A stretch of 15,861 nucleotides of DNA from Ophioceras dolichostomum (GCA_003049485.1 PYST01000570.1:1-15861); one strand, 5' to 3'. Shown: positions 1 to 9,651, numbered from the stretch's first letter. Notes: generated from the sequence alone by a model not told the origin. Numbers and translations: made by a program.

Positions 1-1322
1 CCCCCGCCGCCGCCCCAGCGCCAGAGGCTGTCCCGCTTGCCACCGCCGCAATGGCCGCATCCGAACCTGTGCCGCCGCAACCGGCAGCGACGGGGCCGAA
101 GCGAGAGACTATCCAGCAGCGGCGGCTTTCCCGAGACAAACGCCGTTCTCAGTCGTCTGACCCGGCAGACCGGGCGATGGCCGGCAGCGGGGATGAGGCG
201 GGAGAGACGAAAGGCCGTCCGCGCCGGCGATCATCGCTGAGTATCGTCAAAGACTTCATCAAGGAGCGCCGCAGCTCGCTGCTGGGGGTGAGGTCGCCCT
301 CAACCGACAACCTGGGCCTATCGCCCCTGAGCCTGAGCCCCAGCTCCGCCGGCCAGAACCCGAATCCGCTGAGCCTGAATCTAAACAAGACGTCGTCGAG
401 GTCGCCGTCGCGGCCGCCTTCGACTCATCAGAACTCCGGATCTATGTTTGCCCGCCGACTGAGCGTATCCAGCCGGCGGTCTTCGGTCAGCGTCAGCCGA
501 GACCGTGAGGTAGCCACCACGCCGTTGTCGCCGTCTCTGATGACCGAGACCAGCGGGTCGGGCGATGAGGGCCATAGTCGGCCAGCGGGCGAGGGTCAAG
601 GCCACAAGAAGACGGGCTCCGGAGGCAGGGCGAGCCGGTTCATCCGCCGCCTGTCCAGCTCGCTCAGCTCCTCCGGCGGTCGCAAGACGATCACGCCGGC
701 CATCTCGCCCACAGTTGCCGAAGAGGAGGACGATGGCGAGGACCCAGTGCCGTCGTCGCTCGTCGCTCAGGTGAGGCAGCAGAGTTACGCCCAGACTCCT
801 CAGTTCCCCGCCATCGTAGCCTACATGGGGGACGTCAACGTGCAGTTCCCGGACAACCTACTGTGGAAGCGCCGCACCATGTGCCTCGACTCTCAGGGTT
901 TCCTAATCCTCAGCGCCACGCAGGGCGTGACTTTGACAGCGGCATCGGCTGCTGTCGCGGGCGGGCGTGACCGATCGCAGCAGGTGGCTGGTGGAGTCGT
1001 CAAACGCTACCACCTCAGCGAGTTTCGCTATCCCTATACCCCAGATTTAGAGCTGCAGGAACTGCCCAACAGTGTCTGTCTAGACTTTGTCGACGGCTCT
1101 TGCCTGCAGATCGCGTGTGAGGACCGTGCCGGCCAATCGAACACCCTTCATGGTGAGTTATGAGTACCAATACTCTTCTTCTCTTTAATCTACCCTCTTT
1201 GGCCTGTTCGTTGGTGTCTGCTCTTTGATATGCCTTGCTAACTGAGCCTTGAAATCGTGTCCTACTGTTCGACCTTAGCCCTCCAGGACGCACATCAAAG
1301 CCACACCACCTTCGGGCAGTGA
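1..1322 (+). CDS. PH-like domain protein, C-terminal part (5'-partial, one intron)
   Basis: The reading frame is open from base 3 to the ATG at 51 and beyond the left edge, so that ATG is probably internal and the true N-terminus is missing. Exons are 1-1152 and 1279-1322. The intron 1153-1278 has a GTGAGT donor, a GCTAAC branch point near 1237 and a TTAG acceptor. Splicing replaces an early stop with the ending LQDAHQSHTTFGQ, giving 381 residues counted from the ATG at 51. Residues 1-250 are Ser/Arg/Pro-rich and look disordered, with six RRxS motifs. Residues about 252-381 form a compact conserved block (VAYMGDVNVQFPDNLLWKRR, YHLSEF, ELPNSVCLDF, CEDRAGQ) that I recognise as the PH-like domain ending an uncharacterised protein widespread in moulds. 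From memory, some relatives carry an N-terminal actin-depolymerising-factor (ADF-H) domain; that part would be off-window. A role at membranes or cortical actin is inference only. Confidence 0.85.
1153..1278 (+). other. Intron of the PH-domain gene
   Basis: It is a 126-bp phase-1 intron with donor GTGAGT, branch point GCTAAC at 1237-1242 and acceptor TTAG at 1275-1278. Without splicing, translation stops after four extra codons at 1161-1163 and loses the conserved last 13 residues of the PH-like domain. Confidence 0.88.
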
Positions 1323-1445
1323 CTGGCCTTTTCCCCCAACCTCGGTGGCCTGGTGGCCCTGTCGCCCGCTGACCGCTGGCGCCAGTCGTCACACTCTCAG
1401 ACTCATACCTCCTCTCCCTTACTGCCCACCTCACTCCTTACACGT

Positions 1446-1531
1446 CCACTCCTCCTCGTCCTCTTCCTCCTCGTCCTTTTCTCCTCTTCCCCATTTTCCT
1501 CGTCCTCCCTTTCCTCCTCGTCCCTCTCCTG
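1446..1531 (+). repeat. CT-rich imperfect microsatellite
   Basis: This is an almost pure pyrimidine tract built of variants of TCCTCCTCGTCC and TCCTCTTCC. It lies about 120 bp after the stop of the PH-domain gene and would be in its 3' untranslated region, or a purine tract on the other strand. Confidence 0.75.
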
Positions 1532-1619
1532 ATTGACTTCGGGGATTTCTCATCCCCATCTTTCGAATCCATGTCCAGCTAGCCTTGCCCTGCGACATAT
1601 AACTGGCTTCCATCTCAAT

Positions 1620-1625
1620 AATAAA
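1620..1625 (+). terminator. Candidate poly(A) signal AATAAA
   Basis: An exact AATAAA lies about 300 bp after the stop codon of the PH-domain gene in the correct orientation. Fungal cleavage signals are degenerate, so this is only a candidate. Confidence 0.4.
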
Positions 1626-2593
1626 TCGAGCGGTTGTCGGAACTGCCCGTCTTGCCTATCTGGCCTTCTATGTTTCATTGATAACTCAGCACTACCACCT
1701 GATCATACCCCTGGACATTTCTCCTGTTCCACTTATTAGCATTTCCCTTCAGTTTTCCCTCATGTGATTCCCCCCTACTAGGCGTTTGTAGCCAGGGGTT
1801 GTTAGATTCAGTTCCGAATCAGCACCATCAATTTGATATCTAGCACGGCTGTAGTGCAGCTAGCGGGTCTCTTGGTGTCCCGTCTAAGGCGTGCATCAAG
1901 CGCTCGGCGGGCTGGAGCCCACAAGTGGCAAGCTGTCTCCTTTCGCTCACCTGAATGATACCACCCAGTCACCTGTCTGTTGATAAGCCCTGTTTTTATA
2001 AACAAATTCAAATTCTTTTGGCATTTGATGCCTCCTTCATTCGCTCGCCTTCAAACCGCGATTTGATGCATCGGCGGGTCAATCTCAATGTCGCTGAAAT
2101 AGATGAGTCTTGCTCCTTTGAAAGAAGTCTCGGCGCTTTTCCCGGCCTGTATTTTCTTCTCTGCTGTTGCTCCTTCCGATGTCTGTCCCATAGCTGGCCT
2201 TCTCTGCGAGGTATTATCCGGTAGACACTCGTATGAATCAAGGCCTGCTGAACGGCCCAACTAAACAGTCTACCGATCCGTATCTGGTACCTGCGGAGGT
2301 ATTGAACTCTTGCCCCTATCTGTAACACCGTTAAAAAACACCAATTGAAAAGATCCAAAATGCCCGTTTTAGTAGGACGATGGCATGAAGGGATCGTGTC
2401 ACCGTGCCCACTCTCCATTCCCAAAGTCGATAAGGAGAACAACCGATAAGGGAAACTGAGTATGAAGAAGAAAAACAAAACAGAAGAACAAAACAGTAAC
2501 AACATAAATTGACGAGACTGGCAGGCGTTCTGAAGCCCATCAGCTGTAAAGATCATGTGTAGCGCCCCGTCGCCAGGAACAAGCAGGAAAGAC

Positions 2594-5500
2594 CTAGAAT
2601 CCATGGCCGTCCGCGGCAGGGAACTGGTCCATGGCCATGTATTCCAAGAGGTCTATCCCACCGACATTGACCCCCTCGGCGGTCATGGCGACGGCCGAGT
2701 CGCCCATGTTCTGGAACAAGGCCGGTCCCGTCGGGAGGTACCACATTTCGCCGCCCGAGTTATTCCAGTCGGACGGGTCGCCGAACATGTTATCCGACAG
2801 CCCGTGGTGAGAGTTCTCGAGCCCCGTGCTCGGTGCCGGGGTCGAGGGGCCGAAAATGGAGGCGGGCCCGCCGGGGTACGGGAAATTGCCCGCGGTGGCG
2901 TCGAAAGGCGTCGCCGAGATGTTGGCAGGAGTGCTGGACCGTTCCGTGCCAGCCCTCGGCCACGCTGGTCCATGGTCGAGCGGTCCTGGGCCATAGGATA
3001 CGTGGGAGTGACCTTGGCCATTAGCGCCACCGGGGCCGGAGACGTCATTGCCGTCGTCATCGCTGTGGGTATGGCCATCGTGGGTGTGGCGAGCCATGTG
3101 GAGATGACCATGTGGGTGGCTCTGATGGTGATGCGAGCTTGGGCTCGATGGCGAGGAGGCCTGAGGCGCGCCTGCTGAGTCAACGGTCCGAGCGGCCATG
3201 GTAGGAGCCGGGGCCGGAGCCGGGGCCGTGGCCTGGGCCGTGGCCTGGGCCGTCACCGCAGAGGGGACGAGGGCACAGGCAGAGGCATCGACAGGCCCAG
3301 GGGCAATGGCGGTGGCCGGGACTGGGGCCGGTGCGTGTATGAAGCGGTTGCGCAGACGGCTTGTTAGGGTCTCGAGTAGGTCGGCGAAGCGCTTGCCCAG
3401 GTGGACATCGTCAACAACGCAGTTGCGCAGCGCGTCGACCGTTCGGTCCATCAGGCCGATGGACAGCTCGACATCGGAACGTGGGGCACCCAGGGCGAAG
3501 GTCTTCAGAAGGAACATGGCGCCGCTGATGATGCGGAAGTATGTGCGCACGGGTGCGTGCTTGAGGTAGTCGTTGGGCAGCAGGCCGTCAACCACGGTGC
3601 GCAGGAGGTTGCGACTCCCGTCTACGACCTCCTTGACATACTCCTGGTCGGCGAGGCCGAAGCCGCCCACCCGACCGAGGGGCAGCTTGCCAAAGTAGTT
3701 TTGCGTCTGTGGCGATAGCTGTTGTTGATGCTGCTGCTGTTGATGCTGCTGATTTGCGCTTGCGGTGATGCCGTCCAGCCCGTCACCTACGCTATTGCCT
3801 GTCCTACTGCCTGCCCTATTGCTCGCTCCGTTGCTTGCCCCGTTACTGCTGCTTGCGGTGCTGTTCGCGCTTGTGCTGCTACGGCTGCCGCCGGCGCCGC
3901 TTATGGCCGAGCTGGTCGTGGCGTTTCCGGCATTGCTCGTGCACCGCTCGACGACGGCCTGGAGCGACAGAGAGTTGATGTAGATGCGCACGTACTCGTA
4001 CTCGATGGTCAGCACATGGCGAATGTAGGGCGGAAGGCGGTAGCGTTCGAACTCTCGCCACCATTCGCGCAGCATCGGCTGAAACTCGCGCAGCAGCGCG
4101 ATGTACTTGCCGCTCTGGATGATGTCTGTGGTGTGCTTGCGCGAGCGGAAGAGCTTCTCGTTGCCGACGTGCATGGCGTTGCTGATGCCGGCCCAGCAGT
4201 GGATGATCTGGTCGTCCAGCTCCAAGTCCGGGATGTAGTTGAACGTGTTCGCCATACCGGCTGACGCGGACGAAAGGCTGGTTCCAGGGGTGGCGCCCTC
4301 GACCGAGGTGGGCCGCCGCCGCGAAGATGAGGAACCCGCCACCGCCGGGTCCGTCTTGCGCAGGCTCTCTGGCACCATGTTGGTCCAGCCGAGCCGCCCG
4401 GCCAGCTGGGTGAGGTATATGAGGAGGAGCCGCTTGATGCGGTATGCCCGTAGCCGGTACGTCTCCTCCTCATACTCGGGCCGCGTGATGGCGCCGGCCG
4501 CCAGCAGCTCTTCCACGTCGTCGAACACACCGAGCTCGTACCCCAGGCCCATGGCCGTGCTCAGCAGCATCCAGCACATGCGGTCGCTGCGCCACGCCGG
4601 CTCCAGCCAGCTCTCGATCCGGCGCCCGCCCACACCGGCCGCCGATGGCCCGGGTCCCGGTCCCGGTGCCGAATGTCCGGGCAGCCCTCCCGGGACTGGC
4701 CGCTGCTGTCCATCCCCGTTGCCGTCTTGGAAGTCGCCATACACTCCGCCACCACCGATCTGGGCTGGCAGCAGGAGCTCGTCGATGGCTTCAGCCGGCG
4801 GGAAGTGCAGCGCCCTCGGGTGCCACTCGGTCAGAATCATCAGCGACTCGATCGTTCCCAGCGTGCGCAAGCTCCCCTTGCGAAGGCCGCGCCACGGCGC
4901 CGTGCTCGACGTCTGGTTGTCGTCCCCCGCGCCAAGCCCGGCGCCTTGCGAGGCCAGACCGCCGCCGCCGCCGCCGCCGCCTCCAGAGCCGCAGAACCCA
5001 CCCCCGAAGGCCTCCTGGCCCCACACAACCCGCTCGATCATGCCGCGCAGGTACGTCCACAACTGCTCGTGAATGGCGTGCGATCGGCAGTGCCCGCCCG
5101 TGCCCGGCAGCTGCCGGTAGCGCGATGCGATGGTCAAAAGAGTCACCGTCAGAATGGGCTCTTCCGTGAGCAGAGTTAGGTGCGCCGCAGCGTTGCTGAA
5201 CGTCGGAGGCGAAATGGGCGTCAATGGCGACAGGTACTCGTAGTAACTGCGCGGAGTTGTCATATTGTGTCAGCCAGCGGCGCCTCTCGGCAGATATAAT
5301 CTGGGTGAGAAATCTGGGTGAGAAGAAGAGACCGCGGTTGCTGTGGCACATCTACACGGCAGCACTTCAACACTTACTAGTCTATATAATCGATGGCCTC
5401 CTGTGCCGTGAACCAGCCGGCCCTCACAAACCGGAAGCGCGCCCAAGCCTTCAACGCCTCTGCATACCCAGGTTCGCTGGTCGGGTCGCGTTTAGGCTCC

Positions 5501-7085
5501 AGCAACGGGTCGATGGGCTGCTGGTCGTTGTGCCGTTGCTGATCGCGTTGGTGGTGCTGGCGGTGATGCTGAGCCGGGTGCTGGCCAAGGTCGACGCCGT
5601 CGTCGTGGTTGTTGGTGGCGCCGCCGAGGGCCGGCCCTGGCATCATCCCAGCCTTTCCACTCGCCCGCGCCATGGCAGGGCCATTCCGCTCACCCTGGCG
5701 CAAAGGCTGGTCGCCGCCGTACCGCCGATCCCCTGCACCGCGTAGGTCTGCAGCGCGGCCGTCGCCGCGGTCTGGCGGCGGCACATTGAAGCTGACGGAC
5801 TGAGATGCACCGGTCCGATGGCCCCGCACGCTGGCGCCAGGACCGGCGTCCTCATGCTTGTTGTGAGGGCTGTGATACGCAGAGCGCAGAGCGCAGAGCA
5901 CAGAGCAACGGGGTTAGCACGTGTCCGCCAGCAAGCGCTTTCCCGCATTCAGCGGCGGAGCAGCGGCATATAACATCACTGGGAGGCAGGCCACTGCTGG
6001 GCTGCCTGCTGATTGCACATTACCTACCTGTCGGTGGCTGCCTTGTACAGCAGATCTAGGGCGTCATGGGGACCGTAGACCTCTCGGCGCATCACGGATT
6101 GCGCCTCGAAATTCTCTAGCGGCGCATCGATGGGCTCATCCGTTGCGTCATCAAAGCCGCGACTGGTTGAGGGGTGATCGCGGCTGGATGCCCCGGCCCG
6201 AGTCCCAGACTTCGCCCCAGGCCCGGTGCTGGCATCGGGAAGGGCGTCGTCGTAGTCGTTGTCGAAGCCGTACTCATCATCGTCGTCTCCAGTCGCGAAG
6301 GAGTCCCGGCGAGGACGCTTCAGGGGCTGCGACCGACCACGGGATCCGCCAGGAGTGAGCGGCACCTCTGAGAATAACCGGCGGTCCAGAGGGGGCGAGT
6401 CGGCATGCAGGCGCTTGCGGCGGTTGCGGGCGACGTACTCATCCTCCTCGGCGAACTGCGGTTCGTCGTCGGTCTTTCGCTTGCGACGGGTAGCGCTGAA
6501 GTAACAGTCCTTGCTCTCGCGCCGGCAGCGGACGCATGGCGGGTCGTGCGGGTTATCGACAGATCCGAGATCGCAGCGCACCTTGCGCCGACGGCATGGA
6601 ATGCAGGCCTGATAAACACGCTTGTGCTGTTGTTGCTGTGGCAGGGATTGGGACTGGGATTGGGCTTGTAGTTGTGGTCTGGTTTGTATTTGTGGGGGCT
6701 GCTGGCCTCCGGTTGCTGGTAGCGGTGCCAGGGAGGTTGCTGGCGGCGCCGCAGTCGTCATCACCGTTGAGTGCGTAGAGTGCGTCGAGCGGAGGTCCCT
6801 TGAGTCAGCGACTGTGCTAGCGCCCGATGAAGTCGACGTTGCGAGGCCGCTCGGAGGAACAAGGTCGGCGCCAGTACCGATGGCGGAAGCGGAAGCAGAC
6901 GACGCAGATGGCGACGACGCTAGGGCTTGGGCCTGGGCTTGGCTCGGCGCATTGGCCGCATCTGCTGTCGCGGAGGACGAGGATGACGAGGAGGAGTCGG
7001 CAACGGTGGCGGCAGCGGCGGCGTTGCGGAGGGCAGATTGCGCCGTACGGACGAAATATTGGGCCATGGCCTCGCCGGACTGCAT
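2594..7085 (-). CDS. Zn2Cys6 transcription factor with fungal-specific regulatory domain, possibly Aro80-like (1400 aa)
   Basis: Exons on the minus strand are 7085-6028, 5869-5378 and 5246-2594, total 4203 nt including the stop. Intron 1 (6027-5870) has donor GTAGGT and branch GCTAAC; intron 2 (5377-5247) has donor GTAAGT and branch CTGAC. The second junction restores AIDYIDYYYEYLSPLTP. The binuclear zinc cluster has Cys161, 164, 171, 184, 187 and 194 (C-x2-C-x6-C-x12-C-x2-C-x6-C), followed by a basic stretch. From about residue 493 to 1250 lies the large regulatory domain with blocks such as FVRAGWFTAQEAIDYIDYYY, LLTEEPILTVTLLTIASRY, SLMILTEWHPRALHFPP and WLEPAWRSDRMCWMLL. Such proteins are nuclear and bind CGG-type DNA elements. 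The long regulatory domain with the TEWHPRALHFPP block recalls Aro80, the activator of aromatic amino-acid catabolism in yeast; this is recalled similarity, not tested. Ser, Gln/His, Gly and Ala/Pro runs interrupt the domain. A second ATG at codon 7 is an alternative start. Confidence 0.9.
3035..3133 (-). other. Histidine-rich segment of the Zn2Cys6 factor
   Basis: It codes for residues 1222-1254, where about 11 of the first 22 residues are His in HxH and HxxH spacing (HHHQSHPHGHLHMARHTHDG), followed by an Asp triplet. It lies between the regulatory domain and the acidic C-terminus. Function is unknown; such stretches can bind metal or simply be a slippage product. Confidence 0.8.
5247..5377 (-). 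other. Intron 2 of the Zn2Cys6 factor
   Basis: It is 131 bp, phase 2, with donor GTAAGT, branch point CTGAC (5273-5269) and acceptor GCGCAG ending at 5247. The acceptor choice is fixed by frame and by the restored YIDYYYEYLSPL block. Reading through gives a TAG at 5379-5377 directly at the junction. Confidence 0.92.
5298..5323 (-). repeat. Exact 13-bp tandem duplication in intron 2
   Basis: The plus strand reads AATCTGGGTGAGA twice with no spacer (5298-5310 and 5311-5323). On the transcribed strand each copy carries CACCCAG, which resembles a 3' splice site. Confidence 0.95.
5870..6027 (-). other. Intron 1 of the Zn2Cys6 factor
   Basis: It is 158 bp, phase 2, with donor GTAGGT, branch point GCTAAC (5918-5913) and acceptor CACAG ending at 5870. 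Reading through gives a stop at 6026-6024, immediately after the exon. A four-unit 7-mer repeat sits between the branch point and the acceptor. Confidence 0.9.
5879..5906 (-). repeat. 7-bp tandem repeat (GCTCTGC/T x4) in intron 1
   Basis: On the minus strand the units read GCTCTGT, GCTCTGC, GCTCTGC, GCTCTGC. The array lies between the GCTAAC branch point and the 3' splice site of intron 1, so it makes up most of the pyrimidine-rich tract of that intron. Confidence 0.9.
6504..6605 (-). other. Zn2Cys6 binuclear cluster DNA-binding domain
   Basis: This codes for residues 161-194 of the transcription factor. All six zinc-binding cysteines are present, with the RRRKVRC core between the second and third and a proline pair just before the fourth (loop proline). 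It is followed by an Arg/Lys-rich linker. This fold binds two zinc ions and contacts CGG triplets. Confidence 0.96.
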
Positions 7086-8007
7086 GAGTGGAGTAATACC
7101 GGCCGGGCGAGTCGGCGAGTCCTTCGAGTCCGGGCTCTGTCGGTTTGCGACGGGTTATCTTTGCTGATCCAGGTTGCAAAGTGGAGGTCGAGTCGGGGAA
7201 GAGTGTGGGGTTTCCTAGGTCTTTTGACGGCGAAGGCGGCCCTCACTTTATGGTGTCGCCCCGCCTCAGGAGGAACCGCCGTGACCGGAGGGAAAGGCAG
7301 CGAGCAATTCGGAAGGCAAGCAACCCCTGTTATGGCAAAGGTACCTGCAACCTGCGGTGGGCCTAACAACGGGCCGCCCTGTGAGAGATCGGCTGCACAT
7401 GCGTACGTACGACTTGTAATAGGAAAACAATAAAAAAAAAAAATAGTTTAGTAAAGATAATAATAATACATTATTTTCATCAAGCCCGGAAAGAAAATGA
7501 AGGAGAAGAAGACTTGAGCTTGTATTTTTGCGTTGTATTTGAACGTAGTACTGCTAACAATCTCGTGACATACATATCTCAAAAGGCACGGATAGTCTAC
7601 CCCAAAATCCCCAACCGTCGCTCTCTCGTAGAAACGTCGCGAGATGTCCCGAGACATGGAGCCCATCCCTCACCCCCGAATTTCGGGCCTAGTCTTCGGG
7701 GCTCAATGATTTGAAGAACGAAAATGCCCGCGGCACCAAATTATAACTAAAATCCTTCCGTTGTATCCTCCCCCGCCAGCCTCTGTTCTCTCTGCCTTGC
7801 TCCTGCCCGAGTGATCTCTCTCTCCCCCTTCTCGATCGACTCCAACGTTTTTGCGAGACGCCTAGAACGCCGACAAATGCAAGCCTTCTTAACGTTACAG
7901 GAACGAAAGAATATCCATTGAGTAAGACGCCACTGATAAACAGCGCCTGGTGCGGTTGCGCGCGAGCTCCTGCTCCTGACAGACGCGTGTTTCTGGTGCT
8001 TGCTTCT
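7086..8007. other. Intergenic region between TAF14 and the Zn2Cys6 factor
   Basis: This 922-bp stretch holds the 3' end of TAF14 and the promoter and 5' leader of the transcription factor, both read on the minus strand. It includes an A/T-rich patch at about 7426-7475 with a run of 12 A residues and an AAT microsatellite, a short perfect inverted repeat at 7675-7687, and CT-rich stretches near 7810-7830. The open frames here (for example a 72-codon minus frame ending at 7448) look non-coding; one or more could act as upstream frames in the leader. Confidence 0.7.
7426..7475. repeat. A-rich / AAT microsatellite patch
   Basis: An A12 run (7433-7444 approximately) is followed by AATAATAATA near 7459-7468. 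It is the most A/T-rich place in the window and lies about 350 bp upstream of the start codon of the transcription factor. On the minus strand this is a poly(dT) tract, a common nucleosome-excluding promoter element in fungi. Confidence 0.6.
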
Positions 8008-9418
8008 CTACTTGAGGCGCCACGCTTGCTCGGAAGATTGCTGAACCACAGTGTCAGCATTCCATTCACTACGCCATCCTGGGATGTGAACCGAGGCCAG
8101 TGTAACGCGGAGCCAGTCGATGGGAAGAACTTACAATGTAGTCCCATATCATCTTCGTGAGAGCGTCAGGCATTGTGTATAGATCCACCGTGAATTCGCC
8201 AGCTGTGGTAAAAGGGCAATGTCGACAAAGCGTTAGAATGATAGAAGCAGATATGGCGTATTTATGAACAGCTTTGATCGAGCACGGGAGAGCAACTGCG
8301 TGCAAGTACAAACCGAGAGGGATTCAAGGGGAATGAAGAGAGAGGATGGGGAGGAAGGGAGGGGAGGTAGAAGGGCAAGGGGGAGTTGGGACCAAAGGAG
8401 CGTCTGGCTGGACGAGACAGTGTTCACGCACCGTCGACATTGTTAAGCACATATGTGTCTTCAGCCTTGTGGTCGTGAATCAGCTGGATCACGTGCACGA
8501 GATCATCGTCGTTGAGCTTCACGACAGCATTGGCTAGCTTCTCAAGATCCCATGGCTTCTTCTTCTTCCCTCCATCTTGGGTCTTGCGCGCCTTGCGGTC
8601 GTCGTCGGTCGGCAGTGGACCGGAGTCTCGAAGTAGGTTCTGCAGCGCCTGGGACGGATTTCGGAACGAGATGGGCTTGGTAACCTCGTAGACGGGCTTG
8701 GCAAAGTTCAGGTCGTGTACGATGCTTTGCTTGCCCCCCTTCTCTGTCGTGAAGAGCTCGATGGTCATCTCAAACTCTCCCCAGCCCTCGTTCGTGCACC
8801 TGAAGGGGGGCTCGTTGAAAGCTACACGGGGCATGTCAGCCTTTGTAGGCCCCATGCAGACTCGCTATGCGGAACATGGATGGAAGGAACGATGGAGATA
8901 CAGCGCGGGCGGCGCACATGAAGATGCACAAGCAGACGCAGCCGGAACTTACTCTGCACGGGGTTGTCGAAAGAGGGGTGCAGGTTGTAAACGACCTTGG
9001 TGAAGCACTTGGCCGGCACCCGCTTCCCACTCTGGTCAAGAAGATAAACCTCGACAGACCACTCTTTCATGGGGAAGCCCTCCATTTGCGGCGGCTTGTT
9101 TCTAAGTCACTCGTCAGCCATTGCGATCGCAAACCCAGGATCAAGGAGTGGCCCGCGAGGGCGAGTTGTCAAGGTGCCGCAGGGATGGCGGGGATGTCTG
9201 CCCGTTGGCGAGCTAGGATGACGAGTTGACGAGAGAAAGCTCTACGTGGAGTACGGTTCAGGTCCGTGGCGGTGAGGAAGATGGGCATACATGTTGTGCT
9301 GCTCGGTGACGAGCCTAAGCTCGCGCTGTTCGAGAGATGCAAGGCATCTTGTCAGTCAGCGCTGGATGAAAAATAACGGGTATTAAGGGCGAGCATCTTC
9401 GCTAACCTCGACGATCAT
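8008..9418 (-). CDS. TAF14: TAF14 homologue, YEATS-domain TFIID/chromatin-complex subunit (228 aa)
   Basis: Six minus-strand exons: 9418-9407, 9325-9291, 9101-8953, 8821-8432, 8202-8135 and 8040-8008 (687 nt with the stop). All junctions keep frame and restore family sequence such as NPVQTFNEPPFRCTNEGWGE and NNVDAGEFTVDLYTMPDALT. Residues about 5-115 form the YEATS domain with the acyl-lysine reader residues His57-Pro-Ser-Phe60 and Gly78-Trp79-Gly80. A basic linker (KKKK, 151-154) leads to an ET-like domain at about 157-217 (DLEKLANAVVKLNDDDL, DLYTMPDALTKMIWDYI). The yeast protein (244 residues) is a shared subunit of TFIID, TFIIF, INO80, SWI/SNF and NuA3; it reads acylated H3 and uses its ET domain to bind partner peptides. 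Acting in the nucleus in the same complexes is inferred from homology. The first exon holds only four codons and uses a GTTAGC donor, so the N-terminal four residues are the least certain part. Confidence 0.94.
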
Positions 9419-9646
9419 TTTAGCAACACCTTCCAACTAGGTAGCACAGCAACGGAGATGGGATCGCGTAGATTTGTCGTGGAGGTTTGTCGAGAAATTC
9501 CTATGACCTTGGTCGGGGTGGAAGGTGGAATTTCAGGCCGTTCTCAGGAGAAAGTAGAGTTCGTGTTGCAGCTCGACCAAGCCGCGTTCGATTTGGCGTC
9601 TCAGCTGCGACACCACATTCGCAACGACGAACCGGACTGGGACGTG

Positions 9647-9651
9647 ATTGG
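9647..9651 (-). promoter_or_regulatory. CCAAT box upstream of TAF14
   Basis: The minus strand reads CCAATCAC about 230 bp upstream of the TAF14 start codon, a usual distance and a usual context for the fungal HAP/CCAAT-binding complex. It is a short motif and could be chance. Confidence 0.4.

Larger units (their letters stand above)
1323..2593. other. Convergent intergenic region (3' ends of the PH-domain gene and the Zn2Cys6 factor)
   Basis: This 1.27-kb stretch lies between two stop codons that face each other. It should hold both 3' untranslated regions. It contains a pyrimidine tract near 1446-1531 and a possible poly(A) signal AATAAA at 1620-1625 for the + strand gene. Base composition is less GC-rich than in the flanking genes. 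The open frames here are short or low in complexity and I recognise no protein in them. Confidence 0.7.

Noticed and set aside
2008..2604. Minus-strand frame of 198 codons overlapping the end of the transcription factor
   Set aside because: It begins out of frame inside the last codons of the factor and runs through its likely 3' untranslated region. It has no recognisable motif, and the factor already has a natural acidic/hydrophobic end.
4239..5072. Long + strand frame of 277 codons opposite the transcription factor, and other long antisense frames between 2555 and 5179
   Set aside because: They lie inside a well-supported GC-rich coding exon on the other strand. Their residues are Arg/Pro/Ala/Ser-rich in the way expected of antisense frames, and they show no domain.
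7642..7690. Possible folded RNA around the CCCGAATTTCGGG palindrome
   Set aside because: Several short stems can be drawn, but they are no more than 6 bp and mutually exclusive; no known RNA class fits.
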